Positions 42,637 to 55,583 of a stretch of DNA of 64,000 nt are shown in pieces. The translations under genes were made by a program, and so were the position numbers. This DNA comes from Ipomoea triloba. Lineage: Eukaryota; Streptophyta; Magnoliopsida; Solanales; Convolvulaceae. The notes below the pieces were generated by a model. The model did not search any database. It was given only the letters and a program-made list of their open reading frames with translations, and was not told the origin of the DNA. Position 1 is the stretch's first letter, and every line of letters begins with the position of its first letter. The stretch is from positions 36,181,697-36,245,696 of the forward strand of contig NC_044916.1 of the NCBI RefSeq assembly GCF_003576645.1, in the 5' to 3' direction.

Positions 42637-43501
42637 GGAAAAATTTCATTTTTAATCTTATGAGGCTTTGACTATTGGGATGTTATTAATTGCAGTCAAT
42701 GAGTTTTAAAATTATTAATTTAGAAAACGTAACTATTCAATTTTTTTGGTGAAAAATAACCAAAAAATTTTAATCTTAAAATATAATTAGGACAATTTAA
42801 TCTTTTTCTTCCCCTCTTCTCTTTCTTCTCCATTTCTCCTCCTCTTTCTTCTCCATTTCTCCATTTCTCCTCTTCTCTTTCTTCTTAATTTCACGGCTTA
42901 TACCCTACCACAGCCAATATCACATGGTTAAAGTGGACTACCTTTCTCCCACACATAGTAGTAGGAGCCATTTCATGGAACACAAAGCAAAAAGAGAAAT
43001 TACAGTAACGAATGGCAACTAAAATACCATTTGATTGCAATCTGTTCGGAGGTGAAAGGATGATCGTGAGAAGATTCCGGCGCCGAAGGATCATCCTCAT
43101 AGATGACGGTTCGAAATGGGGTTAGTTGTTGTCCTCCACCGGCTTCGCTTCTGCACTGGTGCAATTCTGAGAATCATTCTCCTCCTCTTCGCGGTTCACA
43201 GAAACCCTAAAGCTTAGCAATCGAACAACCAATTGATTTACCTCTATGCGTAGAACAGCTCAGAGCTCGGCTCGTCTGGGAGAAAAATATTTTCCGGCGG
43301 ATCGGAGAAGAAAGAGTAGAGCAGAAGAAAAAAGATTAAATTCTCCTTATTATTTTATGGATACTTTTTACGGATAATTTGATTGAAGGGATTGAAATTG
43401 AGAAAAATTGAATAGCTACAGTACTAAATTAAAAGTTTTGAAACTCCTGGATTGATATTAACAACACTCAATAATTACAGTATCAAAAATGAAATTTTCT
43501 C
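42637..43501. mobile_element. Mutator-like non-autonomous element with gene-like GC-rich interior
   Basis: 865 bp. The left end is GGAAAAATTTCATTTTTAAT; the right end in reverse complement is GAGAAAATTTCATTTTTGAT. The inverted similarity continues for about 100 bp (TTTTAAAATTATTAATTTAG versus CAAAACTTTTAATTTAG, both then CTATTCAATTTTT). Flanking 9-mers TTCAAAATA (42628-42636) and TTCATAATA (43502-43510) match at 8 of 9. The interior at about 42880-43330 is much more GC-rich than the arms. On the minus strand it looks like a captured 5' UTR and first exon, with CTAAGCTTTAGGGTTTC then GAAGAGGAGGAGAATGATTC. I did not identify the donor gene. Confidence 0.65.
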
Positions 43502-43510
43502 TTCATAATA

Positions 43511-46500
43511 TGTGAAAGTATGCATTTATTACAATTTTATTTTAAATTCATAAATCATAATATTTGAATTGTAGATAAATAAATTGAAAGTATGTAATTT
43601 GTTAATTGTAAATAAATAAGTTGAACCATGATTGATAGTGTGTATGGTGAACATTGTTCCACCATATAATGACTCTTGTAGAATGACAATTGTAATTGGT
43701 CCTTGCAGAGTTGACTGTCTTGTCAATATCATTTGCTCACTATTGGTCCCTTGTTTTCTCAGGTCTTTGTTGGATGTCCGCTTTAACTCAAATGATATCA
43801 ATTAAGTATTTTGTAAAGGTTAAAAAGTCACATGCAAAATTAGAAAACATAGATTATAAATTTTGTGCTACTTTGAAACATCCAAAAAGTTATATTTACA
43901 ATGTGATTTTAAACCATTATAGAAGTTATTATATTAACGTGAAAAATAACTTATCACAAAAAAAAAAAAAATTGATTTATGAGTTTAAGGTAGTGGCCTG
44001 GCAAACCTCCTCCCTCATACCTTTTAATATTTTGATGGAAGATACGTCGGGACTTTTGAGGCTAAGGCGTGTGTCGAAGTTGGGGAGTTAAGTTTGTTGA
44101 TAGATGCTGTTTTATTTAATTAATTCAGGATAGTATTAGCAATTTGTAGGTAGTTAATAATATGAAAAATTATAGCAGTGATGGCATATTATATATTATT
44201 TCTACTTATTAGCATTCTCGATTTAAACCGGTCAACTATGAACAACCTAGATTATGGATTATGGTTTACCTCATTGTGATTTTTTTTTTTTGGCTAGATT
44301 TACAAGGCATACCTTACTTAGAGCTCATATTCGGACAATAGTTACGAGCTTTTTTGTAAAAAAAAAAAATAGTGCGAAAATAGTTAAAATAATATTGTTA
44401 GATGACAAATGGAAGAATACATGTAGAAAAACAACTCCCACATGCATAAAGATGATTACAATAATTACTCTTTCATGCTATATATTAATACAACTACTAC
44501 ACATAAATTTTGTACTTGTGACTAACATTATATTGCTCGCACACATATGTAACACATGCCTGCATTATTACATTTTAAAATTATTCTTTTCAATACAAAC
44601 CATATAACATAATGCAAAACTCATATATACCACACATATTTTATACATCTACTTTCATTACACGTACTCTAAACTGTTACTAGCTAGGTTCAATTATTAA
44701 ATTGGAATAGAGTTCACAAACTCCATAGATGCACAGTCTTTTTGTTTCTTTTCAATCACTATCAGTGGCACATGATCGAACCAAATTGGATATATTTACC
44801 AACTTACCTTTTACACAATTTTGTAGCTGCAAATCGAAAATGTGAAACAGGAAAAATATTAATGATTAAGTGTTGTTGCAGTCTTCGGTGTATTAGGATT
44901 GAGAATTAATTCGTAGCTGTCCTGTGTTAGCCAGTCGAAAGCGACTAGTCCCCAGCAAATCGCTTTTAAGGCAGTGTCTCGCATACATCACAGAATTTCT
45001 TCCTTTTCCTTTCTAGTCGCTAGCCTATAGCAAACATAGTCTGAACAAAGACATTTTCTACTCCTAGAACCTAACAGAGACAAATTCACGGTTACTATTT
45101 GAGGGTGTGCAGTGAGTTGTAATATAACCCTAGTCGGCAAAGGACCACAAAGAAATAAATTAACCAGCCTAGGTTACTTATAACTGATCGACTCAAACCA
45201 AGAAGGCCCGGCCCATAGGCCACTGCTGTCGGGAGTAACTTTGTGATTATTAAGCTAATTCAACAGCCTGAAAACTCGGGAGGTGTGACATATACTAGAG
45301 ACAGCAGTATTTAATTTGGTAGTACATTGAGCTGAGAGAGATTGTCAAGTAGTGTGAAAGCTTCAATGAGTGAAGACTATGTTCATAGCATCAGGCTATC
45401 TATGATGAGGTCTCAATAACTCTTTGCAATCAACGTAACGGCACATGAAAACGGGCCCCTTTTGTCACTTTCAATAGCATGTTTACTACCAAGCATACTC
45501 TTGACTTGAACCTCATCTGTCATATACACTGTGCACCTCAACGTGCAACTTGCCTGCAACAACTAACAGTACAAACTACTGTCACAATACACTCTCCCCC
45601 GTAACGGTTAACGACCCAAAGTGATTGACCTCGACCCCTGTTAATTCACATTAATTAATACCCCCATCCCCCCTCCATGCATCTTCAATTCATCAACTTA
45701 AACCTGTCAAAACCCATTATAAATTTCCAGGTGATATGATCTGGGCTTATGTATATCAACTTGAATAGATATAATGATATAATGCATGCCCTTTTGGGGG
45801 GATGGTGCAGTCAGACCTAATTAGCCTCGTACGACCAAAGATTCTTTCCATAGATTATGCAAACAGGACGCAAAAGTTTTCCTTAAATTTTTGTTTGAGA
45901 GTAGCAAAGTTGTCTGTAAAGTGAGGTGGTTATTCTTTATTGTCACTGCATTATTGCTTTTCCAGACAGCTTGCTACTTGTTTATACGCACTGTACTTCA
46001 AATCCTTACATTCTTGCTTCCATGTGTTTTTTCACCAATAAACTAACCACAGCACTGCCATGTTTTAATTCATCTGCAGATTATCAGATAATCACCATCA
46101 TTATATATTGTTCTTAACAAATTAAAACATCCTTAATTAATTGCAGATTAAACATGGTACACTTGTCTTCTGCCGCAGTACGTGTTCAGTGTTTTTGCTT
46201 CTACGTGTGCACACACACGTGTGTGTGCAATCAATTATTGACGCCATTGGATTAAATAAACAATATATATATGTGGATGTTTGTTATTATCACAATAATA
46301 GAGACAAGGGTTTGTGTCAGCATTGGGCTAGGGTTTGACTTTTAACGGAAGAAATAAAATCAGATCAATTCAATGCTTCACTTTGGTAAGTAAGGATTTT
46401 AGGAAAATGACCCTTGCCCTAACTTTAACATACAATTTTTCTGGTTAATGTTAAATCGTTTCATATCAAATCGTTTCGGATCTTATTATAAATATAATCA

Positions 46501-48156
46501 TTTTTTTTTTGGTGTTCATAGAGTGTATATATAATTTCTATGATTCATTATTATGAGTTAATCATTATACCATATATACATACACTCTATGATTTAAATT
46601 TTTTTGGGCACAAATTATTGTCACAGCTGGAGGAATTGTCCTCTTCTTAAATCCCAGTTCATTCCCCAAGTTTATTATGGGTGGGATTTCCAGTATGATA
46701 ATAATAATTCATGAAACCGACCTTCCACTTGAAAAGTCCAAAGAAATCCCCATTCAAACAAAACTTCAATAATAACATTATTGATATTGTTGTTATTGTT
46801 ATTATATATTATTTTTGACCCAAAGCTTAGAGAATCAAACTCAATGTTTTGCTATTGATGAGTGTTGCTGACAGCTATGCAAGTATACAAAATAAAGTTA
46901 CGTTCTTGTTATTAGCTTTAATTTTTGGCATAATGAAAAAAGTTTAATCTTGACAATTAGTATTATAATAGATCAAATCTTGTGCAATTGTTAGTCACAG
47001 TAAGTATTCAGAGGGATTGTTGGGCACCTTGATCCCCAAAATTATACTCTCTCTCTCTCTCCCTCTATATATCCATGACAAAGCACACCACATTGTGTAA
47101 TATAATTCTCTTATTATTAATATATGGATCTTTCATTTTTATTTTTATTTTTTATTTTTGTTTTTGCATGGGCAGCTGTCATGAGTGTGGGGTTCTTAAT
47201 TGGTTTTGGTTTTTGTTGATAGAATACGACAGTATTAGGTCTATATTTGGAAGTGGTAGATCAATTTATTAATATTAAAATAAGATTTATTTATATGTTT
47301 ATGATATTATTCTTTGCTAAAATTTGAACAAAAATTGGATAACCACTTTGATTTTTGCCTTACCCTAATCATGTAACTTGTTTTGTTAGTTTGATGTTAA
47401 GCCCCACATGCAGATCAGTCCTGTTGCATACATATATTCTTCAATCATTCTTCAGAATGGAAAGTTAGTTAATCATCATCTATCATTAAATCCTTTCATA
47501 GCAGCCCCTCTTCCTCATTTCTCAATAATCTATTTTTTCATTTACGATAAAGCCTGCAACTACTGTTCAAATATGCAATTTGGTCCGTTTGGATGAAGCC
47601 CACAATTTCAAACCGGTCAATAAACAACTTCTGAGGAGGTCAAATTTGTAAACTTATAGTTACCAAATGAACTGCTCCACCAATTCAACTAGGATTGTCC
47701 CAACAATCAATAATTGCACACTGCTATAATTTTTTTTTTGGGGGGGGGGGTGGGAGGGAGTGTAAAAAGTCAAGTCTCGAACTTATGACATGGATATATA
47801 TAATTTTTGTGGTTCATTCAAAAATAATACAGATTAATATGAGATCTCTTGTGTTGAGTCTCGAACTTATGAGATGGATAGGATAAAATCCTTTGGTAGG
47901 ATTCTTACTTCTTAGTTTGGCATTTATGTATTCAGGTTGTCCCCAACCTTATAGGCAGGAATTTAACAAAAGAAGACTAATGAAGAAGATTAAGAAAAAG
48001 ATGAAACATAATCTTCACAAATCTAATGTTTTTAGCATTTACAATCCCCCCCCCCCCCCGCCCTCCTCTTCTCCCTGCCCCAACCCACCAATCATCTCCT
48101 TCTCTTTTCCACTGCAGCAACAGAGAATGAAAATATACTGACTGAAATACCACTTT
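43511..48156. other. Long AT-rich spacer upstream (plus-strand sense) of the SOFL 3' end
   Basis: No ORF with domain support. A degenerate antisense SINE-B copy lies at about 45126-45235. TC-rich tracts occur at 47049-47069, a G-run at about 47741-47750 and a C-run at about 48047-48059. The region is mostly uncharacterised intergenic DNA. Confidence 0.4.
45126..45235 (-). mobile_element. Degenerate SINE family B copy, antisense
   Basis: The reverse complement contains AACCTAGGCTGGTTAA, then TTTGTGGTCCTTTGCCGACT and AGGG. This is collinear with the intact SINE-B at 57451-57659 (AACCTAGGCTGGTTAACC, then TTGTGGTCCTTTGCCGGCT). The upstream half is strongly diverged. Confidence 0.55.
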
Positions 48157-49028
48157 TCATTGCCAGTTTCTTCCCTTCACACCATCTGCCAAGAAACACA
48201 GGCATAAGTCAAAAACAAAATTTGTTTTTTTGGGTTTTTTCAATTAGGCTTTAAGGGAATTACTGTGAATTGAAGCAGTATTTGGAACAAAATGGCAGGT
48301 TATAACTCACCACATTTCTTAGAAGCAGCTTTGCCAGAAGATTTCAAGAAACCAAAATGCTTCCCAAGAACAGATTTGCCCTGAAATAGTAAAACTAGCT
48401 AATTGCTTACAGAGTACTTAGACATACAAGATACAAAAACAATCATATACGGAAAAACAGAGAAGATGGTCAGATCAAGAACCTTAAAATGTGTCTCAGA
48501 GATGCCAGGAACATGTTCCTTTGAAGGCCTGTCATTATATAAACTTGCATTTTCCTGAGAAAACAAAAAACAAAACAAAAATGTAAACTATCCAACTGGA
48601 GATCAAGAAACTGATGATTTTACCAATTAAGATTGATATTTGATTGAACTTACCACGGGGAAGTTGGTGGTAGGGGAGCTAGCAGTATCATCAAGATAAT
48701 AACTCTGATTTTTACCCCCTCTTTGCTCCTCACTTTTCTTTTTCTTCTGCTTTCCCTTTCTGAGCTCAAAAGCTGAAGAATAGCACACATAATCAGACTG
48801 AACATAGCATTCTTCAACGTCGTGGAAATGCGGCGGCCCTGAGGATGCATCAGAGACCATAGACAAGTCCTCATCTTCACCGGAAAACGCCACCTTCCCG
48901 CCATAAACTCCGGCCCCGGTGGCATTACTGTTGTATTGATCTGCAGAGTTGTTGGTGTGTTGGTCCAAATACATTGTCCACCCGGATTCGCAGCCACTGC
49001 TGTATTCATCAGAGCCTGATATGTTCAT
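48157..49028 (-). CDS. SOFL: SOB FIVE-LIKE (SOFL) protein
   Basis: Exons on the minus strand: 49028-48654, 48554-48483, 48380-48311 and 48185-48157. Phases close, giving 181 residues. Two family signatures are clear near the N-terminus: SOFL-A, ISGSDEYSSGCESGWTMYL, and SOFL-B, EDEDLSMVSDASSGPPHF. A basic stretch KGKQKKKKSEEQR follows. Exon 3 contributes GKSVLGKHFGFLKSSGKAAS and the last exon only ten codons ending NWQ. SOFL proteins are small plant-specific nuclear/cytoplasmic proteins. Arabidopsis SOB5 and SOFL1/2 raise cytokinin content and alter leaf growth, but the biochemical activity is unknown. A TATAAATA box sits about 120 bp upstream of the start. Confidence 0.92.
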
Positions 49029-49146
49029 TCTTCTGGTTTTTACTGTGTTTAATATTTTGGAGAGTATGTAGTGAAAGAAGCAGAATTCAAGAAGAGGATT
49101 GAATTGAAGTGAGATGAGATGAAGAGGAGAATGGTGAAGGGTTGTG

Positions 49147-49154
49147 TATTTATA
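49147..49154 (-). promoter_or_regulatory. TATA box of the SOFL gene
   Basis: On the minus strand this reads CCTCTTATAAATACACAAC, a canonical plant TATA box preceded by a C/T-rich stretch. It would place the transcription start near 49120 and give a 5' UTR of about 90 nt. Confidence 0.65.
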
Positions 49155-52100
49155 AGAGGGGGGAGAGGGGTGTATAAAACCAAAAGTAGCACATTCGAAT
49201 CCTAGACTGGTTTTGTCCTTTGCTTTATCCTTTGGCTTTAGTTTTTATATCTCTTTTGTGAAGAATCAAAAATTGCCAGTTGGCTTGGCCATGGTGGAGA
49301 AGGGGATTTTTTTTTTCTTTTTAATTAATTTCTCAAATACCCTTAAGTATTGTAGTGTTGTATTATACATCTACTAATTTAAAATAGGTATATCTTCTAG
49401 AGGCTCTATGGACCATTCTAAAAAAATGATTGATTTTGTCTAATATGCCATGTGCAAATTAGACGATCTATCACCATATTTGTGATTGTAAGTTTTTGAT
49501 AAACTATCTTACTTATAGCTAATATTACAAAATTATTTTCTTACGCTATTCAAAAAGTTAAAATAAAGTGTTTAAGGAATCAAACTCTTATCATCGACCA
49601 GACCCAAGTACCCAACCTTAAATATCATTGATAAAATTGTCATTAATATTTGGCATTTGCAATACATTTTAAAAAAATGATGAAAGGGTCACAAGTTCAA
49701 TTCAATTCACAATCTCTAGACCAAATATACTTTATAAAGGATACATTTGAGAGATTGAATGGTCGAAATGGTTCACAAGTCCCATTCAGTCACATTATTA
49801 CTGTATTAATTGCTTTAGTAGCACTAAAAAGTCTAAAAGGTCACGTACTAATAAATAGAAGCTTTGGTATGTCCACTTTTTTCCTTTGCAATTACTTCTA
49901 TTTGACAAGGAAAATAAAATTTCATTTCTTCATTTTCATGTGTATACTTTATACATGCACTCCACTAGCCATAAATGCATGTTTCATGAAATATAATAGT
50001 TCTGAAAATTTGTGCTACTGCAGCCTGCCCCCATCCATTATGGATACTGGGACATCATAGTACAACAACTTGTGAGAAACGAGTCAACATATTGTTGTCC
50101 TATCTTCTGGTTATTGTATGAAACTAAGAATTGAGTACCATTAGTAGCAGCAAACATGGAAATGTAAAAGCATGGTTTAATGCAAATTGGCTCAATGAAT
50201 CCTCTAGATATTGACTTGGGAGCTCTCAACCGCAAATCATGTACAATTGAAATATTACTAGTAGTACCTAACAACATTTAAGAATTATTCTCGAAACTTA
50301 AACTGTAAAGTCGATTTAGTGTCAAATATATAGCCAGATCAGTGTTACACTACAAAGAAAAGAAACCATGTGTCTTCCAAAAATATATATAAGATTATGA
50401 TTTGATTATACTACAAGAATGTCATTATCTAACATAATAATAAGCTAACAAAGGTTACAAACAACATAAAAGGATAACATCAGTTATGGGACTTCAACAA
50501 AAAGAGTGTTGCAACTTAAAATTTCTTCAACAATGAAGATTTTATCCTCCATGTTGGGCTCAAAGAAACACCAAATTTCAACCCAGGAGAGAGATGCAGT
50601 GCCAAAAATGTTGTCTGGCAAAGAGAATTATGGATATATGATGAAGTTCACACTAGAGTTGATGAGTCATCTGGTCCCAGGCTCTATTTTCTGTGTGCAC
50701 ATGCACATTTTAATTTTATTTTCTATAATTATATAAACGTTTCAACATTGTAAACATTTTTATTTGTATAATTTATACTTACAAATGTTAATCATCTTTA
50801 CGATTATCAGTATCACTCCATGTAATAACTACCCAAACGGACCATGCTGCACACCCCTACATTATCTATCACTCACAAACAATCACTTTTTGTTTATATG
50901 GCATTGCATATTTGGGTAATTATTGCATGTTTATAATATGATATTTTGCTATATCACTAGTTGTTTGTGACTGACAATTGTAATTGTAATTAGCATTATT
51001 GTTCCTAACCAAGCATGCAATTGTCACATTAAGGAGGGGCTGCCTATGAGTTACAAATGTAGATGTACGTAACATGGTGTAATGAATAATTTATTGGAGG
51101 AAAAAATTGTGACCACTCCTTATTTTTAAGTAAATTAATGCAAGGGTAAAGGTTAAAGGGAGGAAGGGGGGAGGGATCAAGAGTAGTAATACACTAATAC
51201 TCCTTTCAAACTACCTATATATTTGTTGTAAGGAAAATGTTATTTTCTCTCATGATTTTTTACTCCAATTTAAACTTTTTCTTCATCATGATATAACTAA
51301 CTCACCACTAATTAATAAATAAATTTAACTAACTAATTAATCACTTGATGACACTTCAAGAGGAGAAATATATTTATAGAGAAAATATATGAGAGGTTTC
51401 TAACAACGCTCTTTTTGTAATTTACATGCTACTTGAGTAAAATTAATTAATTAAATTTAGTTTTTCCTTTAATTTTTTTGTTTGTTTTCTTTAATTCTCA
51501 ACCCAACTTTACATTATGGGCTTTCGAGCCTTGTCTTTTTTAATGACCCACAAACTAGCTATCAAATAAACATGTTTTAAAATTTTTTATTTCAGAATCA
51601 TAAAAAGTCTTTGAGCGTCATTTCTCGATTGGTATGCCATAGACCACCTTGTAATGTGTATCTAAGTCCATATTCACAATTTTAAAATTCTATATTCATA
51701 ATATTCATAATTTCATAACTTTATATTCAATAGTATAACACAATTTCTATATAACAAAATTGTGAATATGGGTTTGAATAACATGTACTATCTAGAAAGT
51801 GCTATGCAAATTAAGCCTGATATAAATGGTACTTCAATTAATTTCCTTGACTCTATTACAATTCAATATATGTTCATAACTACTTTCTCAACCTATTAAA
51901 ACATAAAGAATCAATGTGACCTCAACAGAAGCTTGAACCCACAACCTCCATATAAGGGAGCAACTTGGGTATCCCCTCCCTATTTTCCCAAAAAAAAAAA
52001 AAAACCTACTATTAAATACCCATCCATCCGTTATCTCTACACATTATCCTACACTACTGTCCCATGAGCGTATCATTTAAGCTCCTTTTCCATAAATCTA

Positions 52101-54455
52101 AAGGACTGTTCTCCATGCGGTGGAGGATGATCTTTATCCCATGAGAGGAATAAATAAAAGCCTTCATCTTGTCACATTATATACCAGCATTAAATTATTA
52201 ATGTATGTAGCAGCCGAATAAGGTTTCTGTATACTAGGCTAGGACATGATTAGTATTGTAGCTAGACGTTTTACAAATATAAATGTTCCCGTGTTCGGTG
52301 TACCCTAGAGCATTTCCCAATGCTTCCATTATTGCTCACAAGTACATTATATTAATAATTAAAACAAATATTAATTTGCTTTGTGCTAACAAATTAAAAT
52401 TTATCCAAAACAAAAATACAGACTATATCTTCAGACGAAACATTGATAATAATGAGAAAATTAAAACAAACTAAGATTAACTTCAAGACAAATATTAAGG
52501 TCAACTTTAAGCATGTGTAAGATAAGTGATTGCATAGTGTCCTGAATTTTTAAACGTCCATGCACAGACATACTAAAGGTGGCCCTATGATACAAACAAT
52601 ATATTCATAGTTTCTTGCTTAAAGTAACATAAAAGAGACATACGACTTACTTGTGAATATATTATATGGGCGGGGATTTCATGGCGAAAGTTTGGTATCG
52701 CGGACCAGCCAGCCGGGGGGTCTGGGGCTACACCTGAACTCAACGTACGTACCATGCCACAAACATTAAAATACCTGAGCTATGTTACGTAGAAGAATAC
52801 AAAACTAAAAAAAATTATAATACCAGATCAGAGGTCCAGAGCCCCGGCCTTGTACAAATTGAAGCTAAACTGCCACGTATCTATTTCACCTCAATCCGAT
52901 TTTCTTAGAAACGCCTACATAGCAAAACAAGCTATTAGTTTATAAATATATTACATGACCAAATTAAATTTAAAATTACACTTTAATCTCCAAAACTTTC
53001 AGTCTAGCTTCCTGTATGGTGAAACTGAGACTTAGAAGAAATAGAGCGTCCAAGTTAGTAAAAATATAATATTCTCAAGTAAATAAATTACTGAAAGTTT
53101 GAGACTGAAAATTTAAAGCCTGGCCTGGCGAAGTGTTCAGAGTTCAGACCAAATACTCCGCTCCTAGACTATGTTGGTTTGGATATGATAATGCACGCCA
53201 GATGGAGAAAGTAAAAGAAAATGGAAATAACTTACTACTATACGTAGTAAAGTAAAGAAATATTAAATTGATTGGTTGGTAGAGATGGTGATGGGGTTCG
53301 GTCACATGCCACGCGTCGCCATAGCAGAGAATCACCAACACCAATCCCTTCAATCGGTCCCAGAAACTTACTGCTCACTCCAAGCAAAGCAAGAAATTTG
53401 AAAATGAATAAGAAAAGAATAAAAAAGCCAGTGCAGAAGGGAGGGGCAGTAGTGTAAATTGGAATATTATCCAAACAAGGCATGTATAGGTGTTGGCATG
53501 CATGGAGTCCAAGTTCACACGCGTTACGGTGGAAAAGGGTCCCTCTCTTCGGTGCGATGAGATGAGCGCCCACCGCTTGATTGGTAGCCTACCCCCCTAC
53601 CCTCCTTTTGCATCATTCCCATTTCTACCCTGCATCATTTCATATTTTCTCCACAAACAAAATTATGATTTACCTAATTTAAAGTTTAAACCATCAACTT
53701 TAGAAAGAAATATTGTAAATATATGATACATGTTTAATTTTTTGCAAAAGTCTACAATGCTCGTCAGATATGTTTCTTGTACTGAATTCAATCATGTATA
53801 TTTTTAAAATTATACAAGTTACGATTAATTTTTGTCTCATAATATAAGTAAAGTATATACAGTTATATCGAACGCATAGCATACAAGATACTTGTATGAT
53901 TGACGCTTTAAAATTTTTTCTTAAATTTTTGTAATAATTTGATTGGAACAGCCTATACCTAATTATCATATTGAAAATTAAGTTAGATTTTGATTGATTG
54001 TTATGTATAGGTTGGTTGTAACTTGTAATAAAATTAAACAATGGGGGAGGGGATGGTATTGTTGATTTGTAGATGGTATCACCGAACGGGAGGGGGGGTG
54101 ATAAGTGTAAGCATGCATGTATAAACCCACATGTCCCGTTTCTTTAAGGTTCTCAAACACGTACCTGCCAGAGTAGATTTCCAAGTGTCAATTCTTGGTC
54201 TCATGTTGCCTCTTTCTTATTGGCTCAGCATCTCCTCTTATACCACGCCCAGCCCCCACAAACTCATTCAGACAACCTCCAACCAGAGCCTACAACTCAA
54301 TTACCTTTTTTCCTCTCTTCCTCCTCGGCTTCTCTGTTCTGCGACCTGCAACGGTTCTGTGCTGCAGGTGGGGAGCTTCGAGAGGGAGTGTGATAAAGAA
54401 AGAAAGAAAGAAAGAAAAGAGATTTGGAAAAGGAAAAATACCCTTTTCAGCCAAA
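49155..54455. other. Long spacer between the divergently oriented SOFL and DUF7950 genes
   Basis: AT-rich, containing an antisense SINE at 51846-51975. Short ORFs here have no recognisable domain. A GC-richer stretch at 53270-53600 (with CCACGCGTCGCC) and the CT-rich 54120-54455 are likely promoter and 5' UTR of the plus-strand DUF7950 gene. A (GAAA)n tract lies at about 54399-54418 in that UTR. Confidence 0.4.
51846..51975 (-). mobile_element. SINE family A, copy 4, antisense
   Basis: The reverse complement reads CTCCCTTATATGGAGG, GTTGTGGGTTCAAGCTTCTG (altered B-box), GATTCTTTATGTTTTAATAG, GTTGAGAAAGTAGTTATGAA and CATATATTGAATTGTAATAG. This is collinear with copy 1 at high divergence, so it is an old copy. 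Confidence 0.7.
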
Positions 54456-55583
54456 ATGATGCAAACACTGAATCCGTATTCCACCACTGCAAAAACAGCT
54501 GAAATCATGGCTAGGTATAGGCCTATAGCCCCCAAGCCTGAGGCGTCTGGGAGTGGGAGTGGGAGTCCCTCCTCGCCGGAGAATTCTAATGCTTTGCCGC
54601 AGAGCATTAGGAAATCTCCTTACCTTAGAAATATATGGCCTCAGTTGCAGGCAAGGCCTACGAGGACTAGGAAGAGAGGGAGGTCTGCACTTGCGCCACC
54701 ACCTCTGAAGAGAGCCAGGGCTTGTTTGCAGGGGCTTTCTCCTCCTTATCATGTAATGGCCTCCCCTGCCAAATCCTGGTCTTTACAAGGCTTTACTCAT
54801 AATCCAAATGGGTTCCCCCAGATTCCAATACTCCCGCTCAAATGTGGGGTGGATAATCCGGTTTCTACTATTGCAAACTCCATCACCCTTCCTTTTCTTG
54901 CCCGTAACTCACCACCCTCCATCCCGGCCAAACCTCTGGAACCAACATCTCCACATAACGGTGCAGAAAACTCTAGAGCTGAGAGGGGCATAGATTTGAA
55001 CATGGCGGCTGAAGTTCCTGAAGAAATTGATTTCATGTCAAAATTCCAAAGACCCGCGGTTATCACCCCACGGCCTGTTCGTCCAGTCGGCTCCAACATT
55101 TACATAGGATGTATCACCAAGGATGATCGCCAACCCGAGAAAAAACTGCCCAAAAAACCAGAGGAGGTGGAGAATGAAGTCGAGACAGAGGTGTTGCCAG
55201 CGGTTATTTCCGACTCCAACCACAAAGTCCGGCTGGCCAATTCTGCTTATAAAGAAATGGTGGGCCAGCCGGAATGTCGCTGGCTTGATTACACGGCGTA
55301 CGGCGGCGACGGAAAGGAGGGCGGCAGCACTGCATGCAAGAGGATCTGCGGGGAGGTGATTCTTCAGTTCTTGGATTCCTGTGATGTGCCACTGTCATCA
55401 GATAGATTCACATGCTGGGTGAGGATAGAATGGAGAAGCAATGACAAGAAGAATTCAGTAAGGGCCCTCTGTGATGCTGTGAAGTTGGCTTGCCAGTCCA
55501 AGGACTACCTGTTTCAATGGAGGTTCCACACCAAAGAACACTCCTCAGAATCTGCCTCCAACATCAAAACTACTCAAGTTTAA
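54456..55583 (+). CDS. DUF7950-type nuclear protein
   Basis: A single exon of 375 residues. The start is the first of two adjacent Met codons (54456). The frame is open 87 codons upstream, but that part is CT-rich UTR with a GAAA tract. N-terminal IMARYRPIAPKPEASGSG is a hallmark of this plant family. Two basic stretches (RPTRTRKRGRS, PPLKRARA at about 70-91) would serve as nuclear signals. RGIDLNMAAEVPEEIDFM (about 191-208) contains an IDLNM, EAR-like LxLxx core. The C-terminal globular region at about 265-360 has VRLANSAYKEMVGQPECRWL, ACKRICGEVILQFLD, FTCWVRIEWRSNDKKNSVRA and KDYLFQWRFHT. It matches the domain listed as DUF7950 to my recollection. Function unknown; a transcription-associated role is inference. 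Confidence 0.8.
   Translation: MMQTLNPYSTTAKTAEIMARYRPIAPKPEASGSGSGSPSSPENSNALPQSIRKSPYLRNIWPQLQARPTRTRKRGRSALAPPPLKRARACLQGLSPPYHVMASPAKSWSLQGFTHNPNGFPQIPILPLKCGVDNPVSTIANSITLPFLARNSPPSIPAKPLEPTSPHNGAENSRAERGIDLNMAAEVPEEIDFMSKFQRPAVITPRPVRPVGSNIYIGCITKDDRQPEKKLPKKPEEVENEVETEVLPAVISDSNHKVRLANSAYKEMVGQPECRWLDYTAYGGDGKEGGSTACKRICGEVILQFLDSCDVPLSSDRFTCWVRIEWRSNDKKNSVRALCDAVKLACQSKDYLFQWRFHTKEHSSESASNIKTTQV

Noticed and set aside
54195..54455. 87-codon upstream extension of the DUF7950 ORF
   Set aside because: CT-rich and containing a (GAAA)n tract. Family proteins begin shortly before the MARYRPIAPKP motif, so this is probably 5' UTR that happens to be open.
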